A stretch of DNA of 64,000 bases, from positions 744,001 through 808,000 of the forward strand of contig JASSUI010000001.1 of assembly GCA_031963415.1 (NCBI GenBank), given 5' to 3'. The translations under genes were made by a program, and so were the position numbers. The notes beneath the pieces were generated by a model. That model had not been told where the DNA came from and ran no database searches. It worked only from the letters and a program-made list of their open reading frames with translations. Positions 46,739 through 54,189 of this stretch are shown piece after piece (positions within the stretch are counted from its first letter, which is position 1; each line of letters opens with the position of its first letter). The DNA is from JASSUD01 sp031963415 (GTDB taxonomy: Bacteria; Pseudomonadota; Gammaproteobacteria; Burkholderiales; Burkholderiaceae).

Positions 46739-47158
46739 ATGACAAAAAAACGACTCTTGACTGAAGCTGAATTGCTCGGAATGAGCGAGAAGGATTATAT
46801 GAATCCTGAACAGCTCGCTTTTTTTAAGCATCGCCTCGAGCAGTTATTGGCCGAGATTATGCATAACGCCGGCCAAACGACCGAGACTTTGCGCGAAACC
46901 GTCGTCGCACCCGATCCAGCTGATCGCGCAACGATCGAGGAAGAGCTAGCGCTAGAGCTGCGCACCCGAGACCGGGAGCGGAAGCTGCTGAGCAAAGTAC
47001 GCAAATCACTCGCGCGGATTGACTCAGGCGATTATGGTTGGTGCGAAGAGACAGGCGAACCGATTGGTATCCCTCGCTTGCTCGCGCGCCCGACGACCAC
47101 GCTCTCACTCGAAGCACAAGAGCGACGCGAGCTGCGGCAAAAACTATTCGGCGATTAA
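46739..47158 (+). CDS. dksA: RNA polymerase-binding transcription factor DksA (one-cysteine form)
   Basis: Binds the RNA polymerase secondary channel and works with ppGpp. 139 residues. The coiled-coil tip has APDPADRATIEEE (acidic Asp residues conserved). The four-Cys zinc finger of E. coli is reduced to a single Cys: DYGWCEETGEPIGIPRL, with the second pair replaced (TLSLEAQE). I recall this form from other beta-proteobacteria, so it is not decay. Confidence 0.95.
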   Translation: MTKKRLLTEAELLGMSEKDYMNPEQLAFFKHRLEQLLAEIMHNAGQTTETLRETVVAPDPADRATIEEELALELRTRDRERKLLSKVRKSLARIDSGDYGWCEETGEPIGIPRLLARPTTTLSLEAQERRELRQKLFGD

Positions 47159-47182
47159 AATACACAACATAAAATAAATCAT

Positions 47183-47216
47183 CAGCTGTAGCTAACTACA
47201 GCTGGTTTTGTTTTAT
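47183..47216 (+). terminator. Rho-independent terminator of dksA
   Basis: CAGCTGTAG and CTACAGCTG around a four-base loop, followed by GTTTTGTTTTATT. Ends the dksA transcript 25 bp past the stop. Confidence 0.85.
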
Positions 47217-47219
47217 TAC

Positions 47220-47335
47220 TCGTCGCTAGCTGATGCTATGCCCCATTCTCGGCACCTACCATAGGCGTCGAGGAGGGGACTCTTGCTCCGTTGCTACGCT
47301 AGAAATGCACACTGATGCGTGTGCATTTTTTTTGA
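47220..47335 (+). ncRNA. Candidate small RNA ending in a strong terminator
   Basis: A second intrinsic terminator (AAATGCACAC, six-base loop, GTGTGCATTT, then a T-run; 47303-47335) lies 90 bp after the dksA terminator with no gene between. It may be a backup terminator or the end of a small RNA that starts after 47216. The sequence includes GAGGAGGGG and CCATAGGCG but matches no RNA family I know. Confidence 0.35.
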
Positions 47336-47343
47336 CAGGTTTT

Positions 47344-47545
47344 TAGCGCCTGTTCACGATCTTTTTAAAAATCTATTGCAAGTTTTTAAAAAGACTCCAA
47401 ATAGAGACTATTGGGGTGCACGTTGAGGTTCCTTCGTTACTCCCTACAATTCTCTGGAAATGTTCGAGGGCTGAAGGGATGAAGAAGCCCAACAGCATAC
47501 CTATCACCTTTAATAGCTTCCTGTTTAGAAATCGTGAACAGGTTC
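47344..47545. repeat. Degraded family-2 repeat upstream of hslV
   Basis: Ends GCCTGTTCACGATCT and AATCGTGAACAGGTTCC are complementary; the interior keeps TTGAGGTTCCTTCGTTACTCC from family 2. It directly precedes hslV. Confidence 0.5.
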
Positions 47546-47564
47546 CCCAAAAAAAGGCAAAGAC

Positions 47565-48101
47565 ATGGAACAATTTCACGGCACGACGATTGTTTGCGTC
47601 CGCCGCGGCTCAGAGGTGGCGCTTGGCGGAGATGGTCAAGTCACGCTTGGCAATATTGTGATGAAAGGCAGCGCCAAAAAAGTGAGACGCATCTACAACA
47701 ATAAGGTATTAGTTGGTTTTGCTGGCGGCACAGCTGATGCTTTTTCGCTGCTAGATCGTTTTGAAGCCAAGCTTGAAAAGCATCATGGCAATTTAATGCG
47801 CGCCGCCGTGGAGCTTGCTAAAGATTGGCGTACCGATAAGATTCTGCGCCGCTTAGAAGCGATGCTGATCGCCGCTAATCTTGAAACTACCCTGATATTA
47901 ACGGGCAATGGCGATGTGCTAGACCCGGAGAGCGGCGTATGCGCAATTGGTTCAGGTGGCGCTTATGCACAATCAGCCGCCCTTGCTTTAATCGAAAATA
48001 CTTCGCTATCTCCACGTGAGATTGTTGAAAAATCGCTCGGTATTGCTGGCGATTTATGTATTTACACCAATCGAAATCTTCTCATTGAAACGCTTGATTA
48101 A
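47565..48101 (+). CDS. hslV: ATP-dependent protease subunit HslV
   Basis: Peptidase ring of the HslUV protease. 178 residues. The catalytic N-terminal Thr follows a short propeptide (TTIVCVRRG), and GGDGQVTLGN and FAGGTADAFSLLDRFE are typical. hslU starts 9 bp downstream. Confidence 0.97.
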   Translation: MEQFHGTTIVCVRRGSEVALGGDGQVTLGNIVMKGSAKKVRRIYNNKVLVGFAGGTADAFSLLDRFEAKLEKHHGNLMRAAVELAKDWRTDKILRRLEAMLIAANLETTLILTGNGDVLDPESGVCAIGSGGAYAQSAALALIENTSLSPREIVEKSLGIAGDLCIYTNRNLLIETLD

Positions 48102-48110
48102 GAAGTTGGC

Positions 48111-49442
48111 ATGAGCAATATGACTCCCGCTGAGATCGTCTCAGAACTTGATAAACACATCATTGGTCAAAACAAAGCTAAACGCGCGGTAGCGGTCGCC
48201 CTTCGCAACCGCTGGCGGCGTCAACAAGTGGCAGAACCACTGCGACAAGAGATTACGCCGAAGAATATTTTGATGATTGGGCCAACTGGCGTTGGTAAAA
48301 CAGAAATTGCACGCCGTCTTGCAAAATTGGCAAATGCCCCATTTATCAAAATCGAAGCAACTAAGTTCACTGAAGTCGGTTATGTCGGCCGCGATGTCGA
48401 TAGCATTATTCGAGATCTCGCTGAAATTGCGATCAAGCAAACACGCGAAATTGAAATGCGCAAAGTAAACACGAAAGCGCAAGAGCAAGCTGAAGATCGC
48501 GTTTTGGATATCTTAATCCCTCCCCCTCGCACACGCACAATCGATGCGCAGCAAGAAACAGGTGATGATATTGCACGCCAAACATTTCGCAAAAAACTAC
48601 GCGAAGGTCAGCTAGATGACAGAGAGATTGAACTCGATCTCGAAGCCCCTTCCACGATGATGAACATCATGGGGCCGCCTGGTATGGAAGAAATGACGGA
48701 GCAAATCCGCAGTATGTTCTCAAGTCTTGGCAGTCAGCGCAAAACGCAACGCAAAGTCACAATTAAAGAAGCGATGAAGCTGCTGACTGATGAAGAAGCG
48801 GCCAAGATGCTCAATGATGACGAGGTGAAAGCACAAGCGATTCGCAATATCGAGCAGAACGGCATCGTCTTTCTCGATGAGATTGACAAAATCGCGTCGC
48901 GCACCGAAGGCCACGGTGGTGAAGTATCACGCCAAGGCGTACAACGTGATTTGCTACCGCTCGTTGAAGGCACAACGATTAATACCAAATATGGGATGGT
49001 TAAAACCGACCATATCTTGTTCATCGCAAGTGGCGCGTTTCATCTTGCAAAGCCCAGCGATTTAATTCCTGAATTACAAGGGCGCTTTCCGATTCGCGTA
49101 GAACTCGACTCATTATCGGTAGAAGACTTTGAAGCCATCTTAATGTGTACGGATGCGAGCTTAGTTAAACAGTACCAAGCGTTGCTTGGAACTGAAGATG
49201 TACAGCTCGAATTCAAGCCAGATGGTATTCGACGGCTTGCTGAAATCGCTTTCTCGGTCAATGAAAAAACCGAAAATATCGGTGCGCGGCGACTCTACAC
49301 AGCGATTGAAAAGCTGCTTGAAGATGTATCGTTTGCAGCAGATCAATACGCGAATCAACCCGTACAGGTTGATGCCGCTTATGTTGACGCCGCGTTAAAA
49401 GAAGTCGCGAAGAGTGAAGACGTTTCGCGCTACGTGTTGTAA
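48111..49442 (+). CDS. hslU: ATPase subunit HslU (ClpY)
   Basis: AAA+ unfoldase that feeds HslV. 443 residues. Walker A is GPTGVGKTEIARR, Walker B GIVFLDEIDKIA, pore motif GYVGRDV. The sensor region ELQGRFPIRVEL and sensor-2 NIGARRLYT are intact, as is the C-terminal end that docks into HslV. Confidence 0.98.
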   Translation: MSNMTPAEIVSELDKHIIGQNKAKRAVAVALRNRWRRQQVAEPLRQEITPKNILMIGPTGVGKTEIARRLAKLANAPFIKIEATKFTEVGYVGRDVDSIIRDLAEIAIKQTREIEMRKVNTKAQEQAEDRVLDILIPPPRTRTIDAQQETGDDIARQTFRKKLREGQLDDREIELDLEAPSTMMNIMGPPGMEEMTEQIRSMFSSLGSQRKTQRKVTIKEAMKLLTDEEAAKMLNDDEVKAQAIRNIEQNGIVFLDEIDKIASRTEGHGGEVSRQGVQRDLLPLVEGTTINTKYGMVKTDHILFIASGAFHLAKPSDLIPELQGRFPIRVELDSLSVEDFEAILMCTDASLVKQYQALLGTEDVQLEFKPDGIRRLAEIAFSVNEKTENIGARRLYTAIEKLLEDVSFAADQYANQPVQVDAAYVDAALKEVAKSEDVSRYVL

Positions 49443-49464
49443 CTTCGATCACCTCGCCAATCCG

Positions 49465-50364
49465 ATGTCAGCCAGACCAGATTCCCCGCGTATAACTGCT
49501 GCGCTAAAAGCTGAAACGCTTGCTGAAGCACTGCCTTATATTCGTCAATATCACGGTAAAACGATCGTCATCAAATACGGTGGCAACGCGATGACTGATG
49601 CGCAGCTCAAGCAAGGCTTTGCACGCGATGTTGTGTTGCTCAAACTGGTCGGCATTAACCCAGTCATCGTACACGGTGGTGGTCCACAAATTGATCAAGC
49701 GTTAAAGAAAGTCGGTCGCCTAGGCTCTTTTATACAAGGCATGCGCATCACCGACGAAGAAACCATGAATGTGGTTGAGTGGGTGCTCGGCGGCGAAGTG
49801 CAGCAAAGTATTGTGAAGCTGATTAACCAAGCCGGCGGCCAAGCGGTTGGACTCACTGGCAAAGACGGCGGTTTATTGCGCGCACGCAAATTATTAATGC
49901 CCAATCGTGAACGCCCGGGTGAATTTATTGACCTCGGCCAAGTGGGGGAAGTCGAATCAATTAACCCTGCTGTTGTCAAAGCACTGCAAGACGATGCGTT
50001 TATTCCTGTCATTTCACCGATTGGCTGTGATGAAGAAGGCATCTCATACAACATCAACGCGGATTTAGTCGCCGGTAAGCTAGCTGCCGTGCTGAAAGCT
50101 GAAACCCTATTAATGATGACAAATACGCCAGGCGTATTAGATAAGAACGGTAACTTACTGACCAATTTAAGCGCACGAGAAATTGACGAACTGTTTGCCG
50201 ATGGTTCTATTTCCGGTGGCATGCTGCCGAAAATTTCATCCGCGTTAGATGCGGCTAAAAACGGCGTACGCTCTGTGCATATTGTTGATGGTCGAATTGA
50301 ACATTCCGTGTTGCTCGAAATTTTGACTGACCAACCATTTGGTACCTGGATTCGCTCGAATTAA
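49465..50364 (+). CDS. argB: Acetylglutamate kinase
   Basis: Second step of arginine synthesis. 299 residues from ATG 49465; the frame is open further upstream into hslU but the family start is MSARPDSPRIT. Motifs: IKYGGNAM, VIVHGGGPQID, and NINADLVAGKLA. Only 22 bp follow hslU. Confidence 0.96.
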   Translation: MSARPDSPRITAALKAETLAEALPYIRQYHGKTIVIKYGGNAMTDAQLKQGFARDVVLLKLVGINPVIVHGGGPQIDQALKKVGRLGSFIQGMRITDEETMNVVEWVLGGEVQQSIVKLINQAGGQAVGLTGKDGGLLRARKLLMPNRERPGEFIDLGQVGEVESINPAVVKALQDDAFIPVISPIGCDEEGISYNINADLVAGKLAAVLKAETLLMMTNTPGVLDKNGNLLTNLSAREIDELFADGSISGGMLPKISSALDAAKNGVRSVHIVDGRIEHSVLLEILTDQPFGTWIRSN

Positions 50365-50377
50365 TCACGCATCACTT

Positions 50378-51039
50378 ATGTCGTCCTCAGTTGGTCTGGT
50401 TTCCCGCAGAAAATACATTTTGCAGAACCGCTCGTCCTACAGGATTGGGGCAACGCTCAAGCCCGTGTCGCTGATACCTTTGGCATTAAACGTTTTGCCG
50501 CGGTGGTCGGGGAAGCTTAGGCGGTATGCAAGCGCTCACCTGGAGCATGCGGTATGCGCAACGCGTCGCGCATTGCATTGTGCTAGCGTCAACACCGAAA
50601 CTGTCTGCACAGAATATTGCATTCAATGAAGTGGCGCGTTCAGCCATTTTGTCTGACCCTGATTTTCACGGCGGCAATTATCATTCGCAGCAAGTCAAAC
50701 CGCGCCGAGGGTTACGCTTGGCGCGCATGATTGGGCATATCATTTATTTATCCGATAGTGATATGGCTAATAAATTTGGCCGAGCGCAAATTCAATCAAA
50801 CGCAAACGACACGTTTCGCTTTAGTTACGATGCTGAGTTCGAGGTTGAATCTTATCTGCATTATCAATGCCGATAAATTCGCTGAATACTTTGATGCAAA
50901 TTCCTATCTGTTAACAACGCGTGCACTCGATTACTTTGATCCAGCACATGCTTACGATGGTGACTTGGCTGCTGCGCTACAACACACGAGTGCACATTAT
51001 CGGGTGGCCTCATTCACCACCGACTGGCGAATGGCATAA
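50378..51039 (+). pseudogene. metX: Homoserine O-acyltransferase metX, deleted and frameshifted
   Basis: Pieces of MetX in three frames: an N-terminal fragment (PQKIHFAEPLVLQ), then after a deletion of about 100 residues AQARVADTFGIKRFAAVVG. The nucleophile-elbow segment follows in another frame (GSLGGMQALTWSM, IVLASTPKLSAQNIAFNEVA, DPDFHGGNYH). After another shift near 50860 comes DKFAEYFDANSYLLTTRALD and FTTDWRM, where it breaks off before the catalytic Asp/His. The gene cannot make enzyme, so acylation of homoserine, the first committed methionine step, is lost at this locus. Confidence 0.93.
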
Positions 51040-51208
51040 CACGCCGAATGTACAGGTGCTGACGGTGCATGACTTTGAAGCCCTCGCGCCGCAGGCAGGC
51101 ATCACTATTCTCGATCGAGTGGTTTTGCATGAAGGACAGACTATTCATTGGGACCACAATTGGCGCGGGAGTATTGCTGTCTATCGTGTAAAAAAGCGCA
51201 GCGCTTAA
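51038..51208 (+). pseudogene. metW: metW remnant (C-terminal end)
   Basis: About 56 codons matching the end of MetW: NTPNVQVLTVHDFEALAPQA, RVVLHEGQTIHWDHNWRGS and AVYRVKK. The methyltransferase core is deleted; the remnant is fused to the broken end of metX. Burkholderia has metX-metW-ampG in this order, which supports the reading. Confidence 0.88.
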
Positions 51209-51225
51209 TTTTTATCGTTTCATTT

Positions 51226-52569
51226 ATGTCAATGATTTCTCCGAAGAACCTACTAAAAAAAATGCTAAAAGGTCAGAAGGAGCAAGAGGCCGACGCACAG
51301 CGCACAGAAAGAAATGCTGAAGCTGATGCGAAAGGCTGGCATCTGTACCTCAATATACGGATGTTAATTTGTGTATTCCTTGGCTTTACCTCTGGTTTAC
51401 CGCTGTTTGTACTCGTTAACTTACTACAAGCATGGCTGCGTTCTGAACACGTTGATATCAAAACCATTGGTCTTTTTGCGCTGATTCAATTTCCTTACAC
51501 GTGGAAATTTCTATGGGCGCCACTGATGGACCGCTTTGCCATCAACCTTGCAGGTTGGCGACCGGGCCGACGACGTAGCTGGATGCTGGTCACTCAATTA
51601 TTAGTGATGGCAACCATTGCGATGCTCGGTTTGTTTTCGCCGCGTTATGCAATCTGGAGCGTAGCAGTCCTCGCTGTCGCACTTGCGTTCTTTAGCGCAA
51701 GCCAAGATGTGGTACTCGATGCGTACCGCCGTGAGCGATTAGCGGAACATGAGCAAGGATTAGGTGCTGCGATCTATGTCAATGCCTATAAAGTAGCTGG
51801 CCTCGTACCTGGATCATTGTCTTTAATCTTGGCCGATCATCTACCGTGGTCAACGGTGTTTCTCATTACCGCCGCATTCATGCTACCCGGTATTCTCAGC
51901 ACGCTTTTTATTAATGAACCTACGATACAAGGCACACGTCCTCAAACACTTCAACAAGCAGTAATTTTGCCGTGGCGCGAATTTCTCACACGAGATGGAT
52001 GGCTTGGTGCATTACTCATCTTAGCGTTTATTTTTTTCTATAAACTAGGCGACGTCATGGCAGCGTCGCTCGCGACCTCATTTTTTCTTGACCTAGGTTT
52101 TAGTAAAACGGAAATTGGCACCGTAGCCAAATTGGTTGGCTTTTGGGCCAGCATTACTGGAGGTTTGGTGGGTGGTGTAACGTTAGTGAAACTTGGTACC
52201 GCGCGCGGCTTATGGATTTTTGGGTTAGCGCAACTTTTATCTATTTTTGGTTTTGCTTGGCTCTGCAATCAGAGCCCAACACCTCTCGCGTTAGCGTTGG
52301 TGATAGGCTCAGAGACATTTACTGTTGGACTTGGCACAGCGGCTTTTACCGCCTACTTAGCGCAGACCACTGACCCGCGCTATACCGCGACTCAGTTCGC
52401 TTTATTTACTAGCCTCGCCGCAATACCTCGTACACTAGCCACAGCTAGCACAGGGTATCTAGTTGATCATATGGGTTGGTTTAATTTTTTCCTACTCTGC
52501 GCAGTGCTAGCCTTGCCTGGTATGTTGCTATTGTTCAAAATTGCGCCCTGGAAATCACCCAAAGCATAA
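51226..52569 (+). CDS. ampG: AmpG-family muropeptide permease (MFS)
   Basis: Inner-membrane importer of anhydro-muropeptides for cell-wall recycling. 447 residues from ATG 51226. After a charged N-terminus come about 12 helices; FLGFTSGLPLFVLVNLLQAW, FPYTWKFLWAPLMDR and the loop SQDVVLDAYRRE are characteristic. Confidence 0.9.
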   Translation: MSMISPKNLLKKMLKGQKEQEADAQRTERNAEADAKGWHLYLNIRMLICVFLGFTSGLPLFVLVNLLQAWLRSEHVDIKTIGLFALIQFPYTWKFLWAPLMDRFAINLAGWRPGRRRSWMLVTQLLVMATIAMLGLFSPRYAIWSVAVLAVALAFFSASQDVVLDAYRRERLAEHEQGLGAAIYVNAYKVAGLVPGSLSLILADHLPWSTVFLITAAFMLPGILSTLFINEPTIQGTRPQTLQQAVILPWREFLTRDGWLGALLILAFIFFYKLGDVMAASLATSFFLDLGFSKTEIGTVAKLVGFWASITGGLVGGVTLVKLGTARGLWIFGLAQLLSIFGFAWLCNQSPTPLALALVIGSETFTVGLGTAAFTAYLAQTTDPRYTATQFALFTSLAAIPRTLATASTGYLVDHMGWFNFFLLCAVLALPGMLLLFKIAPWKSPKA

Positions 52570-52581
52570 CTGAAGAGAAAA

Positions 52582-53610
52582 ATGATGAATTATTTTCGAC
52601 GGCTATGGACATTTTTCTTCGCTTGCCAGGTCGTCGTCGCCAGTGGCATCACATTTATTTATGCGGCAGATAATACCGTAGATATCAACGACGCTAATGT
52701 AGCAATCTCTAAGAATCTGCCCGAGAATCAGTCAAAAGATCATCAGCCAAAAGGAAGCGCTACGTCGGTAAAGCCTAGTAGCAGTGACAACAATGCAGAC
52801 CACACGCTGCTAGACAATCGATGGGCCAGCGGCCCTAACAAAATTAGCTATGACAACCTTAACTTGCATAGTTCTATTTCTCCGCAAGTTTTCGATCAGC
52901 AAGTTGCTCAGGCGTATCAACTTTTACTCAACAGCACCAATTACAAGCCACTTCTATTACCTGCGCAGCATAAACAAGTTAAACGGGTACGAACGATAGT
53001 GCATAAGCTTGCGCCGTATGCAATGAAATGGAATGAACAGGTGAAAGATTGGCAGTGGGAAGTCAATATCATCCGCTCCGCTGAGATACGCGCCTACGGT
53101 TTACCTGGCGGAAAAATCATCATATATAGCGGCTTACTTAAGCACGCGCGGCTAAATGATAATCAACTTGCGTTATTACTCGCGCATCAAATCGCACATG
53201 CATTACGTGAGCATGTGCGTGCTCATCTCAGTGAAGCGCCGCTCATTTTTGATACGTCGCTTACCCCTTCGCTTTTATTTGGTTTGTCACATCCCGGTAT
53301 TGCGATGCCTAGCACGCATACACAACTTTTATCCGTGCAATATTCCCGTACTGATGAAACTGAGGCTGATGTGATAGGGGCTGATATTGCCGCACGCGCT
53401 GGTTACGATCCGCGTGCGGCCCTCGTGTTATGGCAGCGGCTTAGTAATATGTCTCGTCATACACAGGTGGATTTTGTGACGACGCATCCATTTACCCAAG
53501 AACGCATGAGAGATATGCGAAAAAGATTACCAGAATTATTGCCAACCTATACTAAGGCACGCCGTAAATCTGCCGCTGCTTCTCGTGCTCACTCGACTAC
53601 GAAGCACTAA
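52582..53610 (+). CDS. M48-family peptidase homologue with altered HEXXH motif
   Basis: 342 residues. A signal peptide or anchor near FFFACQVVVASGITFIYA, a Ser/Asn-rich linker, then an M48 domain. The family motif HEXXH reads HQIAH here (LLAHQIAHALREH): the catalytic Glu is Gln (CAA for GAA). The third-ligand helix DETEADVIGADIAARAGYDP is intact, so zinc may still bind. Normal M48/BepA-LoiP-like proteins act on outer-membrane proteins in the periplasm; this copy should be inactive or work as a chaperone. No frameshift or stop. Confidence 0.85.
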   Translation: MMNYFRRLWTFFFACQVVVASGITFIYAADNTVDINDANVAISKNLPENQSKDHQPKGSATSVKPSSSDNNADHTLLDNRWASGPNKISYDNLNLHSSISPQVFDQQVAQAYQLLLNSTNYKPLLLPAQHKQVKRVRTIVHKLAPYAMKWNEQVKDWQWEVNIIRSAEIRAYGLPGGKIIIYSGLLKHARLNDNQLALLLAHQIAHALREHVRAHLSEAPLIFDTSLTPSLLFGLSHPGIAMPSTHTQLLSVQYSRTDETEADVIGADIAARAGYDPRAALVLWQRLSNMSRHTQVDFVTTHPFTQERMRDMRKRLPELLPTYTKARRKSAAASRAHSTTKH

Positions 53611-53933
53611 ATAAATTATCGGTAAACCAAGATTGGCTCAACCAATAAATCAGCCCTGCATTGAAAACAGGCACCCACTGCTTGCGTATTGAGAATTTGT
53701 TTATTTTCATTCAAGACCCCATCACTTGCCTTCACTGTATTTTCATTTACATCAAACATTTTTTTCATTTCTAAAAAAAACAATGAAGTGCCGATTTCTA
53801 AAAATGCTAAGAAATAAGGCACAACAACTAGAGAAATAAAAGCCGCGTTTACAAGCCTTCAATAGCGGATAAGGTCTCGGGTGATGCAATCTACCTAATT
53901 TTTTTAACATTACGTTGTTTGCACCAATAAAAA

Positions 53934-53988
53934 AGCACTGCTGTTTTACTCTCTACTATTTTCAAGCAGAGAGTGAAACAGCAGTGCT
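53934..53988 (-). terminator. Strong intrinsic terminator with 21-bp stem
   Basis: AGCACTGCTGTTT and ACTCTCT pair with AGAGAGT and AAACAGCAGTGCT (one mismatch). On the minus strand the stem is followed by TTTTTT. It would end the outer-membrane protein remnant transcript. Confidence 0.82.
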
Positions 53989-54012
53989 GATAATTTATTT
54001 ATCTCGCCTAAA

Positions 54013-54099
54013 TTAAAACTTATAGCCAATACTGACAAAGGTAGTGATTGGGTTTAGTTTATCCCCTAAATCGAGTCCAGCCATCTCCAATTGCGCCAA
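54013..54099 (-). pseudogene. C-terminal fragment of an outer-membrane beta-barrel protein
   Basis: 28 codons ending GLDLGDKLNPITTFVSIGYKF-like: alternating residues and a terminal Phe, as in the last strand of OmpW-type or similar barrels. Followed by a strong terminator, as expected for a real gene end. The rest of the gene is gone, replaced by the WD40 region. Confidence 0.5.
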
Positions 54100-54189
54100 G
54101 CACATCTCTTATCCTGATAACAAAAAGGATAAACCTTAGCAAATGAATCGATTTGTTGCGCAATGAGGCAGGTATCTCTTGAAATAATA

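Noticed and set aside
46739..47158. DksA zinc finger lost through decay
   Set aside because: The single-Cys form is, to my knowledge, the standard beta-proteobacterial DksA, so it is not degenerate.
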